Positions 1 through 9,747 of a DNA stretch of 64,000 nucleotides are shown here, piece by piece. A program made the translations under genes and the position numbers. The notes under the pieces are model-generated. The model did not search any database. It was not told the DNA's origin and saw only the letters and a list, made by a program, of their open reading frames with translations. Location: positions 6,995,155 to 7,059,154 of the forward strand of contig NZ_CP036319.1 in the NCBI RefSeq assembly GCF_007752935.1, read 5' to 3'. Numbering within the stretch: position 1 is the first letter of the stretch; each line of letters starts with the position of its first letter. This stretch comes from Crateriforma conspicua. GTDB lineage: Bacteria; Planctomycetota; Planctomycetia; Pirellulales; Pirellulaceae.

Positions 1-1017
1 GTCGAACTTTGGACACTGGCCAATGATCATGGTGTGACGGTCAAGCTGATGACTTATGGTGGAACCGTCACCTCCATTCGCGTACCCGACGGATCGGGCA
101 ACATCGACGATATCGTCTGTGGCTTTGACACGTTGGACGGTTACTTCAGCGAAGAATACAAAACCAATTCGCCCTATTTTGGTTGTCTGGTCGGACGCTA
201 TGCCGCCCGCATCAAAGACGGACGCTTTGAATTGGATGGCAAGACCTATCAATTGGCGACCAACGACGGCCCCAATCATTTGCACGGTGGCGTTCGCGGC
301 TTTGATAAACGCCTTTGGGACGTCATCGATACAACCGAAAGCACTGATGAAGTTTCTGTCACGTTGCAGTTGATCAGTCCCGATGGCGAAGAAAGCTATC
401 CGGGCCGCTTGGATACCAAAGTTCAGTATCTGTTGAACAACGACAATGAACTTCGGATCCACTATCTAGCCGAAACCGATCAGGCGACCCCGGTGTCATT
501 GACCAATCACACCTATTTCAATCTGAACGGATTCCGCGATACCGTTTTGGATCATGTCGTGCAATTGGACAGCCCACGTTACATGGTTCCCGACGACACG
601 AACGTTCCGGTCGGTGATGAAGCCGACGTGGCGGGAACCGCCGCCGACTTCAATCAACCCAAACGCATCGGCGACGCGTTCGATGAATTGCCGATGGGTT
701 TTGAACACTTTTATGTGTTCCCGTCCCACGACGGATCGCTGCGAACGATCGCATCAGTGAACGAACCTTCGACCGGTCGACGCTTGGAAGTCCAATCCAC
801 CGAACCGGGCACACTTTTCTACACGGGCCGCTACACCTCCGACGCACTGCGGCGTGAAAGTGGTGCCGCGTTCGGCCAGTTTCGTGCCTTCTGCTTGGAA
901 ACATCCAAGCTACCCAACGGCCCAAATTTGCCGTCGGCTCCGAAGTCCGTTCTGCAGCCGGGCGAAACCTACGATGAAACCACCGTTTACAAATTCGGCT
1001 GGTCATCCAACGCCTAA
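1..1017 (+). CDS. galM: Aldose 1-epimerase (galactose mutarotase), 5' end cut by window
   Basis: Interconverts alpha and beta anomers of free aldoses in the cytoplasm. The reading frame is open from base 1, so the true start lies outside the window; 338 residues are visible. Family signatures are NHLHGG near residue 92, SLTNHTYFNL with the catalytic-type histidine in the middle, and FCLETSKLP near the C-terminus with the general-base glutamate. It is the first visible gene of a same-strand sugar-oxidation cluster running to 9606. A second, clearly related epimerase lies at 5700-6710. The family is certain; the sugar is not readable from sequence, although the neighbours favour a 6-deoxyhexose such as L-fucose or L-rhamnose. 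Confidence 0.93.
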   Translation, partial: VELWTLANDHGVTVKLMTYGGTVTSIRVPDGSGNIDDIVCGFDTLDGYFSEEYKTNSPYFGCLVGRYAARIKDGRFELDGKTYQLATNDGPNHLHGGVRGFDKRLWDVIDTTESTDEVSVTLQLISPDGEESYPGRLDTKVQYLLNNDNELRIHYLAETDQATPVSLTNHTYFNLNGFRDTVLDHVVQLDSPRYMVPDDTNVPVGDEADVAGTAADFNQPKRIGDAFDELPMGFEHFYVFPSHDGSLRTIASVNEPSTGRRLEVQSTEPGTLFYTGRYTSDALRRESGAAFGQFRAFCLETSKLPNGPNLPSAPKSVLQPGETYDETTVYKFGWSSNA

Positions 1018-1109
1018 CTTTCCCACGTCAATGCGTCCCTGTTCGAAACCATCGGCTGCATTGACGTCCCCTCATTTCCCCAATCAACACCTTACTTGGA
1101 TCACTTGTG

Positions 1110-2126
1110 ATGAAGTCCGCCCAGTATGTCGGCAATCGCAGCATCGACATCGGTGACAGTCAAAGCATTGCCCCCGGCCCCGGCGAAGCCCGCTTGGAAG
1201 TCGCCTATTGTGGAATTTGTGGCACCGACATTCACATCTTTCACGGTGCGATGGACCAGCGTGTGCAGATGCCTCAGATTATCGGCCACGAGGTGTCCGC
1301 GACGGTCGCCGAAGTCGGCCCTGACGTGTCCGATGTCCAGGTCGGACAGCGTGTTGCCGTTCGGCCGCTGAAATTTGGCCAACCGGCATCCTTCGACAAA
1401 GGACATGCGCACGTCGGCAAGAACTTGAAGTTCATCGGCATCGACATGCCCGGCGGAATGCAGTCGTCTTGGACCGTCCCCGCCTACACTCTGCACACCC
1501 TGCCCGATTCGCTGTCGATGCAACACGGCGCCATGATCGAACCGGCCGCGGTCGCCTGTCACGATGCTCGGCTGGGCGAAGTGAAAGCCGGCGAAACTTG
1601 CGTCGTCATCGGCGGAGGTCCGATCGGACTGTTGATCGCGTTGGTCGCCATGGACAAAGGCGCCAAAGTCATCTTGTCCGAAGTCAATGAATCACGCTTG
1701 GCCCTGGCCAAGTCGCTGGGTATGGAAGCGGTCAACCCGATGCAGCAAGATCTGGTCGCCGAGGTCAGCAAGCTGACCGATGGCGGCATGGCCGATTGTG
1801 TCTTTGAAGTTTCCGGATCGGCCCCCGGCGTGGAAGTCATGACGGAACTGCCAAACGTCCGCGGACGCATCGTCATGGTTGCGATTCACCCGCAACCCAA
1901 GCCGGTCAACCTGTTCAAATTCTTCTGGTCCGAAATCCGCATGATCGGCGCACGCCTGTACGAAGAACAAGACTTCGACGAAGCGATCCGCTTGGCCGAC
2001 GCGGACAAACTGCACCTGGACAAACTGATCACCGAAGTCGTGCCGATCGAAAAGACCCAGCAGACCTTCGAAGCCATCGATGCCAACCCCGACGGCATCA
2101 AGTACCTCATTCAATGCAACGCCTAG
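1110..2126 (+). CDS. Zinc-type medium-chain alcohol/polyol dehydrogenase (MDR)
   Basis: NAD(P)-dependent oxidation of a sugar or polyol hydroxyl. The catalytic zinc region is visible as CGICGTDIH (Cys near residue 37) and GHE near residue 60, and the Rossmann motif is GGGPIGLL near residue 172. The cysteine-rich structural-zinc lobe found in many MDR enzymes is absent: the stretch after VGQRVAVRP has no Cys cluster, whereas the paralogue at 8527 keeps it. ATG at 1110 is preferred to the overlapping GTG at 1107. The gene lies 12 bp before the KduD-like gene, so co-transcription is likely. It resembles L-threonine/sorbitol dehydrogenases in general form. A role as an L-fucose or deoxy-sugar dehydrogenase is inference from context. 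Confidence 0.85.
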   Translation: MKSAQYVGNRSIDIGDSQSIAPGPGEARLEVAYCGICGTDIHIFHGAMDQRVQMPQIIGHEVSATVAEVGPDVSDVQVGQRVAVRPLKFGQPASFDKGHAHVGKNLKFIGIDMPGGMQSSWTVPAYTLHTLPDSLSMQHGAMIEPAAVACHDARLGEVKAGETCVVIGGGPIGLLIALVAMDKGAKVILSEVNESRLALAKSLGMEAVNPMQQDLVAEVSKLTDGGMADCVFEVSGSAPGVEVMTELPNVRGRIVMVAIHPQPKPVNLFKFFWSEIRMIGARLYEEQDFDEAIRLADADKLHLDKLITEVVPIEKTQQTFEAIDANPDGIKYLIQCNA

Positions 2127-2138
2127 GACGAAACCGAC

Positions 2139-2909
2139 ATGACCATTTTGGATACCTTTGATCTGTCCGGAAAAACCGCTTTGGTGACCGGATGCAAACG
2201 TGGCATCGGAAAAGCGATGGCCGTGGGACTGGCCGAAGCCGGTGCCGACGTGATCGGCGTTTCCGCTTCGTTGGAATCTTCCGGCAGTGCCGTCGAACAG
2301 GAAATTCAAGCGACGGGACGCAAATTCAGCGCCTATCAATGTGACTTTTCTGATCGCAAAGCCGTCCATGCGTTTATCGAAAAGGCCAAGGCCGATCATC
2401 CGAAGATCGACATCCTGATCAATAACGCGGGCACCATCTTGCGCAAACCGGCCGCCGAACACCCCGATGAATATTGGGACAAGGTGATCGAAGTCAACTT
2501 GAACGCCCAATTCATTTTGTCGCGTGAATTCGGTCGCGAAATGGTCGAACGTGGCGAAGGCAAAATCATCTTCACCGCATCCCTGTTGACCTTCCAGGGC
2601 GGCATCACGGTCCCAGGTTACGCGGCCAGCAAAGGCGGCATCGGACAACTGACCATGGCCCTGGCCAACGAATGGGCCGGCAAGGGTGTCAACGTCAACG
2701 CGATCGCGCCGGGCTACATTGCCACCGACAACACGCAGGCCCTTCGCGAAGACGCGGTCCGCAGCGAACAAATCTTGACGCGAATCCCCGCCGGACGTTG
2801 GGGCGAACCCGACGACTTTAAAGGCCCGGCCGTCTTCCTGGCTTCCGACGCCGCACGCTACGTCCACGGCGCAGTGCTGTTGGTCGACGGTGGCTGGATG
2901 GGGCGCTAA
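2139..2909 (+). CDS. kduD: SDR oxidoreductase, 2-deoxy-D-gluconate 3-dehydrogenase (KduD)-like
   Basis: Classical short-chain dehydrogenase of 256 residues. Visible motifs are the TGCKRGIG cofactor loop (residues 18-25), NNAG, the catalytic Ser in FTASLLTFQGG, YAASK with the catalytic Tyr and Lys, and a C-terminal LLVDGGW. The opening FDLSGKTALVTG and the IAPGYIATDNT block are typical of KduD, which oxidises 2-keto-3-deoxy sugar acids or 2-deoxygluconate. In this cluster, next to an enolase-superfamily dehydratase, it most plausibly oxidises a 2-keto-3-deoxy sugar acid, as 2-keto-3-deoxy-L-fuconate or -rhamnonate dehydrogenases do. The subfamily is fairly sure; the substrate is inferred. Confidence 0.87.
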   Translation: MTILDTFDLSGKTALVTGCKRGIGKAMAVGLAEAGADVIGVSASLESSGSAVEQEIQATGRKFSAYQCDFSDRKAVHAFIEKAKADHPKIDILINNAGTILRKPAAEHPDEYWDKVIEVNLNAQFILSREFGREMVERGEGKIIFTASLLTFQGGITVPGYAASKGGIGQLTMALANEWAGKGVNVNAIAPGYIATDNTQALREDAVRSEQILTRIPAGRWGEPDDFKGPAVFLASDAARYVHGAVLLVDGGWMGR

Positions 2910-2931
2910 AGATTTTGGGTTTCTGGTTTCG

Positions 2932-2959
2932 CTTTCCTCGCACCGACCTGCGGGGAAAG
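2932..2959 (+). terminator. Intercistronic hairpin between the SDR and aldehyde dehydrogenase genes
   Basis: CTTTCC at 2932 pairs with GGAAAG ending at 2959, and an inner CGCA pairs with TGCG around a CCGACC loop, with one unpaired base on each side. No T-run follows, so it is not a classical intrinsic terminator. It may be an mRNA stabiliser, a processing site or a weak attenuator within the cluster. Confidence 0.3.
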
Positions 2960-3035
2960 CACACATTTGGACGGTTGACCGAACCGATTCCGCCTCCGAT
3001 CCACGCCTGTTCCATCTCCGATTCAAAAAGCTGTT

Positions 3036-4514
3036 ATGTCCCAATCGATGCACGAAACTCGTGATGGCGTTGACCACTATCGCATGCTGATCAACGGTGA
3101 ATTCGTTGATTCGACCAGCGGTGACGTCATCCAAGTGGAAAACCCGACCAACGAAGATGCCGTCTACAGCGTTCCCAATGGAAACGCCGAAGACGCAACC
3201 TCGGCCTTGCAAGCCGCGCAAGCCGCCTTCCCCGCCTGGGCCGCCATGCCCGCCGTCCAGCGTGGTGAAATTCTGGCAAGATTTGCTTCGCTGATCCGTG
3301 ACAATCGCGAGCGTTTGGCCAAAATCTTGGTCACCGAAATGGGCAAGACTTATCAGTTGGCCTTGGGGGAAGTCGACGTGTCGGCCGACTTCATTAACTT
3401 CCCCGCCCAAGCCGCCCGGCGAATCGAAGGCGACATCTTGCCCTCGGACCTGCCCAACGAACACATCATGATCCATAAGGTTCCTTATGGTGTGACCGTT
3501 GGTATCGCGGCATGGAATTTCCCACTGGCGCTCGCGTGCCGAAAGATCGGCCCCGCTCTGACCACCGGGAACGTGATGGTTGTCAAACCACCGTCGGTCA
3601 CCCCGGTGGCCGTGTTGGCCTTGGGCGAACTGGCCATTCAAGCCGGAATTCCCAAGGGAGTTTTGAATCTGGTCACCGGCGGCGGATCGACCATGGGCGA
3701 AGAACTGGTCACCAACAAGATCACGCGTTTGGTCACCATGACGGGGTCCACCGCAACGGGCCAACAGATCTTCCGCAAAGCGTCCGACCGTCTGACCGCC
3801 GTCCGACTCGAACTCGGCGGCAAAGCGCCGTTCATCTTGTTGGCCGATGGCGATGTCGATCAGGCCGTCGAAGCCGCCGTCGTCTCGCGTCACTTAAACA
3901 GCGGCCAAGTCTGTACCTGTCCGGAACGCTTTTATATCCACGAAGCAGTCTATGACGAATTTTTGGAAAAATACGTCGCCGCTGTCGGAAAACTGACGAT
4001 CGGCGATCCAATGAAAGACGACACCGATATCGGCCCCAAGGTCAACGCGTATGAAACGGACCAATTGGAAAAAGTGGTCCAACAAGCGGTCGCCGACGGT
4101 GCCAAACTCGCAATCGGCGGAAAACGTCCCGACGGTGACTTTTTCCAGAAAGGCCATTGGTATGAACCAACCGTGCTGACCGAATGTGACAATTCGATGG
4201 CAGTGATGCGTGACGAAGTGTTCGGTGTCGTCAGCCCGATCATGAAAATCCAAAGCTATGAGCAAGCCTTGGAATTGGCCAACGATAGCGAGTATGGATT
4301 GGCCGCATTCTTATTCACTCACGACATGCGTCTGATCCAGCGTGCCGTGTTGGAATTGGAATTCGGCGAAATCTACGTCAACCGTCCCATGGGCGAACAA
4401 CGTCAAGGCTTCCACAACGGTCACAAACTCAGTGGCACCGGTGGCGAAGACGGAAAGTACGGGATGGAAAACTATCTCGAAAAGAAAACCATGTATGTCA
4501 ATTTTTCCAACTAG
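3036..4514 (+). CDS. aldA: NAD-dependent aldehyde dehydrogenase, lactaldehyde/glycolaldehyde (AldA) type
   Basis: 492-residue aldehyde dehydrogenase. The active-site glutamate lies in LELGGKAPF near residue 258 and the nucleophilic cysteine in SGQVCTCPERFY near residue 292. The QVCTCxER arrangement is what I know from E. coli AldA, which oxidises L-lactaldehyde from fucose and rhamnose breakdown to L-lactate. VPYGVTVGIAAWNFP and MTGSTATGQ are standard NAD-binding and fold motifs. The gene starts with ATG 126 bp after the SDR gene and ends 19 bp before the dehydratase. An AldA-like enzyme here supports a pathway in which an aldolase splits a 2-keto-3-deoxy acid to pyruvate and lactaldehyde. 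No such aldolase gene is visible in the window. Confidence 0.9.
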   Translation: MSQSMHETRDGVDHYRMLINGEFVDSTSGDVIQVENPTNEDAVYSVPNGNAEDATSALQAAQAAFPAWAAMPAVQRGEILARFASLIRDNRERLAKILVTEMGKTYQLALGEVDVSADFINFPAQAARRIEGDILPSDLPNEHIMIHKVPYGVTVGIAAWNFPLALACRKIGPALTTGNVMVVKPPSVTPVAVLALGELAIQAGIPKGVLNLVTGGGSTMGEELVTNKITRLVTMTGSTATGQQIFRKASDRLTAVRLELGGKAPFILLADGDVDQAVEAAVVSRHLNSGQVCTCPERFYIHEAVYDEFLEKYVAAVGKLTIGDPMKDDTDIGPKVNAYETDQLEKVVQQAVADGAKLAIGGKRPDGDFFQKGHWYEPTVLTECDNSMAVMRDEVFGVVSPIMKIQSYEQALELANDSEYGLAAFLFTHDMRLIQRAVLELEFGEIYVNRPMGEQRQGFHNGHKLSGTGGEDGKYGMENYLEKKTMYVNFSN

Positions 4515-4533
4515 CCGATTGGCAACCTGACCC

Positions 4534-5643
4534 GTGAAAATTCAAAAAGTCGAAACCGAACTCTATCACGTCCCGCTGTCCCGCGCGATGGTCGATGCCA
4601 TCCACGGCGTCCAGAAAGAATTCTCGCTGATCGTTGCCAAAATCACGACCGACGATGGCGCGACCGGTATGGGATACACCTACAGCGTCGGGCAAGTCGG
4701 CGGTACATCGATCGCCACCCTGATCCACGACAACTTGGTTCCACTGTTGATCGGCGAAGACCCGCGTCGGATCGAACACCTGTGGGAAAAGATGTGGTGG
4801 GCGCTTCACTACGTCGGACGCAGCGGCATCGCCGTCTTTGCACTTTCCGCGGTGGACACGGCACTTTGGGATTTGAAGGCCCGTTTGGCCGACGAACCGC
4901 TGTGGCGTTTCCTCGGCGGCCATGACAATAAGGCCGAAGCGTACGGCGGTGGCATCGATTTTGAACTGTCGATCGACGAACTGCTGAAGCAAACGCAAGG
5001 CTTCTTGGATGCCGGCCTGAACGCGATCAAAATCAAGATCGGCCGTGATTCCATTGCACAAGAATGCGAACGCATCCATGCAATGCGCGACTTCCTCGGT
5101 CCCGACCGAAAGCTGATGGTCGATGTAAATATGAAGTGGAGCGTTGAAAAGGCCATCCGCGCCGCTCGCGCTTTTGAACCCTACGATCTTTACTGGATCG
5201 AAGAACCCACCATCCCCGATGACGTCGAAGGCAACCGTCGCATCCAAGTCGAAGGCGGCATTCCCGTTGCCACCGGCGAAAACCTGCATTCGATCTACGA
5301 GTTTCGCCAAATGATCGCCGATGGCGGCGTGTCGTTCCCGGATGCCGACATTTCCAATCTGGGCGGGATCACCGCCTTGATGAAGGTCGCTCACATCGCC
5401 GAAGCCCATAACCGCAACTTGACGACCCACGGCATTCAAGAAATGCACGTCAGCTGTTTGGCTGCGATTCCCAACGCATCTTTGTTGGAAATCCACGCCT
5501 TCCGCGTCGACGATTTCTTGGTTCACCCGCTGGAAATCAAAGACGGTTACGCCTACGCATCGGATCGCCCTGGACACGGCGTGGTGATCGATTGGGACAA
5601 GATCGCCAAACACAAGATCGCGTTTAAATCTGCGCAAGGCTGA
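4534..5643 (+). CDS. Mandelate racemase/enolase-superfamily sugar acid dehydratase
   Basis: 369-residue enolase-superfamily enzyme of the mandelate racemase subgroup. Visible catalytic positions are KIKIG near residue 166 (K-x-K), the metal ligands in DVNMKW, IEEP and TGEN, and a histidine in THGIQEMH near residue 300. These enzymes abstract the proton alpha to a carboxylate; in sugar catabolism they dehydrate aldonates to 2-keto-3-deoxy acids. The start is GTG at 4534. At this length it is shorter than typical L-fuconate dehydratases of about 440 residues, so a galactarate/talarate- or rhamnonate-type activity remains possible. The position between AldA and an aldose epimerase supports a non-phosphorylative sugar acid pathway. 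Confidence 0.87.
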   Translation: MKIQKVETELYHVPLSRAMVDAIHGVQKEFSLIVAKITTDDGATGMGYTYSVGQVGGTSIATLIHDNLVPLLIGEDPRRIEHLWEKMWWALHYVGRSGIAVFALSAVDTALWDLKARLADEPLWRFLGGHDNKAEAYGGGIDFELSIDELLKQTQGFLDAGLNAIKIKIGRDSIAQECERIHAMRDFLGPDRKLMVDVNMKWSVEKAIRAARAFEPYDLYWIEEPTIPDDVEGNRRIQVEGGIPVATGENLHSIYEFRQMIADGGVSFPDADISNLGGITALMKVAHIAEAHNRNLTTHGIQEMHVSCLAAIPNASLLEIHAFRVDDFLVHPLEIKDGYAYASDRPGHGVVIDWDKIAKHKIAFKSAQG

Positions 5644-5699
5644 TCTTCTGATGATTTGATCCCGGCATCCATTTTGATCCCCTACCCCCTGATCTTTCC

Positions 5700-6710
5700 A
5701 TGAAATACACGATCGGCAAAGGTTCATCGATCGAAGTGGATGTCGTTCCCTTGGGCGCAATCATCACCGCAATTCGCGTTCCCGATGCGTCGGGCGCGAT
5801 GGCGGACGTCGTGCTTGGATTCAATGACTTGTCGGATTACACCGACGCGGTGGACCATCCCTATTTCGGCGCGGTAGTTGGGCGGTACGGCAATCGTATC
5901 GCCAAAGGCGAATTCCAATTGAACGGTCAAACCTATCGTTTGGCCTGTAACAACGGTCCCAACCATCTGCACGGCGGTGACGTCGGATTTGACCGAAAAG
6001 AATGGACCGTCGTTTCATCGGACGACAATCAAATGGTCTTGCAGTTGGAATCACCCGACGGCGACGAAGGCTATCCTGGCAATTTGATCGTGACCGTCAC
6101 CTACAAGGTTTCCGCACCGGGCGATTTTGAAGTTCTGTACGAAGCCACCACGGATCAAGCCACCCCGGTCAATTTGACGCAGCACACGTACTTCAATCTT
6201 GGTGGTGAAGGTAGCGGCGACATTTTGGATCACGAACTAAAGCTGAGTGCGCAACAATTCGTACCCGTCGATCCGACGCTGATTCCATCCGGCCAACTTG
6301 CCGATGTCGCCGATACGCCATTCGACTTTCGGCAAGCCAAACCCATCGGCCGCGACATTCTGTCTTCGCATCCGCAGTTAAAGATCGGCCAAGGCTTCGA
6401 CCACAACTTCATCATCTCGAAAGATCCCTCGGATCAGCAATCGATTTCCTTGGCGGCAAGCGTCAAACACCCCACCAGCGGTCGCACCTTGGAAGTCTGG
6501 ACCGACCAACCGGGCGTTCAGTTTTACTCGGGCAACTTCTTGGATGGACGGCTGACAGGCAAATCGGGATCGGCCTACACAAAAAACTCTGGGTTCTGTT
6601 TGGAAACCCAGCACTACCCTGATTCGCCGAACCAAATTGGCTTTCCGTCAACGATTCTTTACCCGGATAGCCAATATAAAACCAAAACAATCTTTCGTTT
6701 CGGTTTTTAG
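5700..6710 (+). CDS. galM: Aldose 1-epimerase, second copy in the cluster
   Basis: 336 residues, starting at ATG 5700. Motifs match the epimerase at the left window edge: NHLHGGDVGFDRKEW, VNLTQHTYFNLGG with the catalytic histidine, and GFCLETQHYPDSPN with the acidic catalytic residue. The two copies align along their length but differ substantially, so this is an old paralogue and not a recent duplication. Two mutarotases plus a possible RbsD/FucU protein within 7 kb suggest that anomer supply matters for the sugar dehydrogenase step. The substrate is unknown. Confidence 0.93.
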   Translation: MKYTIGKGSSIEVDVVPLGAIITAIRVPDASGAMADVVLGFNDLSDYTDAVDHPYFGAVVGRYGNRIAKGEFQLNGQTYRLACNNGPNHLHGGDVGFDRKEWTVVSSDDNQMVLQLESPDGDEGYPGNLIVTVTYKVSAPGDFEVLYEATTDQATPVNLTQHTYFNLGGEGSGDILDHELKLSAQQFVPVDPTLIPSGQLADVADTPFDFRQAKPIGRDILSSHPQLKIGQGFDHNFIISKDPSDQQSISLAASVKHPTSGRTLEVWTDQPGVQFYSGNFLDGRLTGKSGSAYTKNSGFCLETQHYPDSPNQIGFPSTILYPDSQYKTKTIFRFGF

Positions 6711-6832
6711 GTCTTTCAAGGAACTGAAAGTCTAGTAGGCGATTCATCGGATCGAATAAGATCGAACGTGACCCAACGATTGTTGGGGTTGCCGGTCAAT
6801 CGATCAGCTTCCAATCAAATCTGGAGCACCCG

Positions 6833-7321
6833 ATGGACACATCAACCTGCTGGAAGTCAGTCCTTTCCGAACGACTTCCGCTTCTGGGGCATCGTAACTG
6901 GATCGTCGTCGCCGACGCGGCCTATCCGTCGCAGACTTCACCTGGCATCCAAACGCTGGCGACGGGCCAAACCCACGAAGACGTTTTAAGCCACGTCTTG
7001 CAGCAAATCGACCAGTCGCCTCACGTGCGACCGATTGTGCATTTGGACAAAGAAATTGACCTGTTGGACGAAGCCGCTGCACCGGGCATCGATACGCTGC
7101 GTCGTTTCTTAGACACCTCGCTGAACGCTTTTCCGGTATCCAAGCGGCTTCACGAGGACATCATCGCTGACCTGGACGCGGCCGGCGAAACCTTCGACAT
7201 CCTATTGTTAAAAACCAACATGGTTTTGCCATACACCACGGTCTTCCTGCAGTTGGATTGTGGTTATTGGGACGAGGCATCCGAACACGCGCTGCGTTCA
7301 ACAATGACCGCAGCGACCTAG
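6833..7321 (+). CDS. RbsD/FucU-like sugar mutarotase (tentative)
   Basis: 162 residues. The N-terminal LPLLGHRNWIVVADAAYP resembles the LGHxDxIxIxDAxxP opening of D-ribose pyranase/L-fucose mutarotase, including the conserved His and Asp. The C-terminal region LKTNMVLPYTTVFLQ resembles the family's RTGxxxPYxNxxL block. Those proteins catalyse pyranose-furanose or anomer exchange of fucose or ribose. The middle of the protein diverges and is longer than usual, so the call is by motif only. Its placement 122 bp after an aldose epimerase and before an aldo/keto reductase fits a mutarotase function. Confidence 0.6.
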   Translation: MDTSTCWKSVLSERLPLLGHRNWIVVADAAYPSQTSPGIQTLATGQTHEDVLSHVLQQIDQSPHVRPIVHLDKEIDLLDEAAAPGIDTLRRFLDTSLNAFPVSKRLHEDIIADLDAAGETFDILLLKTNMVLPYTTVFLQLDCGYWDEASEHALRSTMTAAT

Positions 7322-7423
7322 TTGAGGGCACGTGCAAGCACGTTGCCTGATCACACGCGGTACACCGACACGTACCGCGCCCCCCCTCCACCTCCGCCTG
7401 TTTCGCGATAAAGGGCTGCATTC

Positions 7424-8470
7424 ATGTCATCTTCTGACCTTTCAACCTTCGCCGTTGCCGACGACGCGGTCGATCCCGCTCTGGTGCCTTCACACACTTT
7501 GGCAAGCGGTGATCGTATTCCCGCCATCGGTCTGGGAACCTTTGGCTCGGATCACGCCGCCCACGAAGCGGTCGCCGAATCGGTGGTGACCGCGATTTCC
7601 GTGGGTTATCGACACATCGACTGTGCCGCCGTCTATGGAAACGAGGACTACATCGGGCCCGCGTTGCAAACCGTTCTCCGCGGTGGTATCCAACGCGAAG
7701 ACCTTTGGATCAATTCCAAGCTATGGAACGACATGCACGATGAAAAGAATGTCATCCCCGCATGCGAGAAGACGCTGAAGGATTTGCAACTGGACTATTT
7801 GGACTTGTACTTCGTCCACTGGCCGTTTCCGAACTACCATGCCCCCGGCTGTGATGTCAGTTCACGTAGCGCCGACGCGAAACCGTATATCCACGAGAAC
7901 TTCATGAAGACTTGGCGTCAAATGGAACGCCTCGTCGAAAAGGGTTTGGTCCGAAACATCGGTACATCCAATGTGACGATCCCCAAACTGAAACGCATTC
8001 TGGAAGATGCGGAAATCAAACCCGCGGTGAACGAAATGGAAATTCACCCTCATTTCCAGCAACCGGAACTGTTTGATTTTGTCCGCAGCCAAGGCATCGT
8101 TCCAATCGGCTTCAGCCCGATCGGTTCACCGGCCCGACCGGAACGAGACCGAACCTCCGATGACACGGTCGACATTGAAGATCCCGTCATCGTCAAAATT
8201 GCCGAAAATCATCAAGTGCACCCCGCGGTCGTCTGCTTGAAGTGGGCCGTCCAACGGGGACAGATTCCCATCCCGATGTCCACCAAGCGGCGAAACATTC
8301 TGTCGAACCTGAAATGCGTGACCGAAGACCCGCTATCCGATGCGGAAATGAAGGCGATTGCGGGAATCGACAAGAATTGCCGACTGATCAAAGGGCAAGT
8401 CTTTCTGTGGAAGGATGACCAGGACTGGCAAGACCTGTGGGATATCAACGGTGAAATCACACCCGCCTGA
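7424..8470 (+). CDS. Aldo/keto reductase
   Basis: 348-residue cytoplasmic NADPH-dependent oxidoreductase of the (beta/alpha)8 AKR superfamily. All four catalytic positions are visible: Asp in HIDCA, Tyr in AVYGNE, Lys in NSKLWN and His in YFVHWPF. GTSNV and [11 protein letters not shown] are further family blocks, the latter the phosphate-binding region for the cofactor. The N-terminal ~20 residues before the core are extra. It lies 57 bp before the zinc dehydrogenase at 8527. It may reduce or oxidise a sugar aldehyde or keto group in the same pathway; the direction and substrate are inference. Confidence 0.9.
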   Translation: MSSSDLSTFAVADDAVDPALVPSHTLASGDRIPAIGLGTFGSDHAAHEAVAESVVTAISVGYRHIDCAAVYGNEDYIGPALQTVLRGGIQREDLWINSKLWNDMHDEKNVIPACEKTLKDLQLDYLDLYFVHWPFPNYHAPGCDVSSRSADAKPYIHENFMKTWRQMERLVEKGLVRNIGTSNVTIPKLKRILEDAEIKPAVNEMEIHPHFQQPELFDFVRSQGIVPIGFSPIGSPARPERDRTSDDTVDIEDPVIVKIAENHQVHPAVVCLKWAVQRGQIPIPMSTKRRNILSNLKCVTEDPLSDAEMKAIAGIDKNCRLIKGQVFLWKDDQDWQDLWDINGEITPA

Positions 8471-8526
8471 TCATCCAAGTCCCGTTGCGATCCCGATTCC
8501 CACCCTCACAACCCAGCCAAGATCCC

Positions 8527-9606
8527 ATGTCCGCAATCCCATCGAAAATGACCGGCGTCGTATTGCCGGGAAACAGCACCGTCGAATTTCGTGAATACGA
8601 TGTCCCAACACCGGGCCACGGCCAGGTATTGTTGAAAACCAAGGCATCGTCGATTTGCGGCAGCGACATTCGCGCGATCTATCGCGAACACCTCGGCAAA
8701 GGTCCCGAAGCCTATCAAGGCGTGATTGCCGGTCACGAACCTTGCGGTCAAGTCGTCCAGGTCGGCCCGGGATGTCGTGAACGACAAGTCGGCGATCGTG
8801 TGGTGCTGTATCACATTTCCGGTTGCGGCGTCTGTGAAGACTGCATGCATGGGTATCAAATCAGTTGTACCAGCACCGACTATCGCAAGGCGTATGGTTG
8901 GCAGCGCGACGGCGGACACGCTGAATACATGTTGGCCGACGAAGCCGACTGCATCTTTTTGCCCGAACCGTTGACCTATGTCGACGGTGCCTTCATGGCG
9001 TGCGGTTTCGGAACCGCCTGGGAATGCCTGGACCGAATGAAGGTCAACGGAAAAGACCGCTTGCTGATCACCGGTTTGGGACCGGTCGGGTTGGCCGCCG
9101 CACAACTCGGACGCGCATTGGGGGCATATGAGATCATTGGCGTTGACCTGTCGGAGGGCCGAATGGATCTGGCAAAGGAATTGGAATTTTCGCCCGGCGT
9201 TCCATTGGTCGATCACGTCTTTCGATCCGACGATGCCGCCCTGGATGCCATCAAAGATGTCACCGGCGGGAAAGGTGCGGAAGTCAGCATCGACTGCTCC
9301 GGTGCCGCTCCCGCCCGTCTGCTGGCGCTGCAGGGAACGCGGCAATGGGGACGCTGCGGGTTTGTCGGCGAAGGCGGTACGGTTCAATTCGATGTGTCAC
9401 CGTATCTGATCCATGAACAGATCACACTGTTCGGTTCCTGGGTCACGTCGCGCAAACACTTGGCGGACTTGGCAAATCTGCTGGCCGCCCGCGGCGTCCA
9501 CCCCGAATCCACAGCGGGACGCAAACTGCCGCTCTCGGAAGCCTCTCTTGCCTATGACCTGTCCGACAAGGGCCAAGAAGGAAAGGTCTGCATCGTCTTT
9601 GATTGA
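8527..9606 (+). CDS. Zinc-dependent alcohol dehydrogenase (MDR), complete structural-zinc lobe
   Basis: 359 residues from ATG 8527; an in-frame TTG at 8485 would only add an atypical leader. Catalytic zinc motifs are SSICGSDIR and IAGHEPCG. The structural zinc loop is complete, with four cysteines in [15 protein letters not shown]. The Rossmann motif is GLGPVGLAA. This differs from the 1110-2126 paralogue, which lacks that loop. It is the last gene before the terminator at 9672 and so probably closes the sugar-oxidation transcription unit. It is likely a polyol or sugar dehydrogenase; the exact substrate is not readable. Confidence 0.88.
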   Translation: MSAIPSKMTGVVLPGNSTVEFREYDVPTPGHGQVLLKTKASSICGSDIRAIYREHLGKGPEAYQGVIAGHEPCGQVVQVGPGCRERQVGDRVVLYHISGCGVCEDCMHGYQISCTSTDYRKAYGWQRDGGHAEYMLADEADCIFLPEPLTYVDGAFMACGFGTAWECLDRMKVNGKDRLLITGLGPVGLAAAQLGRALGAYEIIGVDLSEGRMDLAKELEFSPGVPLVDHVFRSDDAALDAIKDVTGGKGAEVSIDCSGAAPARLLALQGTRQWGRCGFVGEGGTVQFDVSPYLIHEQITLFGSWVTSRKHLADLANLLAARGVHPESTAGRKLPLSEASLAYDLSDKGQEGKVCIVFD

Positions 9607-9671
9607 TATCAATCGGTGAGCGAGCGCAAGATTCGATTCACGGAACCCGATCGTTTACAATTGACAATGCT

Positions 9672-9708
9672 CGGCCGGAAGCAGCCCCTGCCTCCGGCCG
9701 TTTTTTTT
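9672..9708 (+). terminator. Intrinsic terminator closing the sugar-oxidation cluster
   Basis: CGGCCGGA at 9672-9679 pairs with TCCGGCCG at 9693-9700. The stem extends inward by GCA/TGC after one mismatch, and eight T residues follow at 9701-9708. It lies inside the longest open frame of the next gene, which shows that the real start of that gene is downstream, at 9748. Confidence 0.88.
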
Positions 9709-9747
9709 GCCCCCATTCCACCCCCTTTCGCTATTCCCCATACCGAC

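Noticed and set aside
1692-3893. 733-codon leftward open frame across the dehydrogenase, SDR and aldehyde dehydrogenase genes
   Set aside because: It lies antisense to three well-recognised genes and its translation is low-complexity with no motif. It is a GC-bias shadow.
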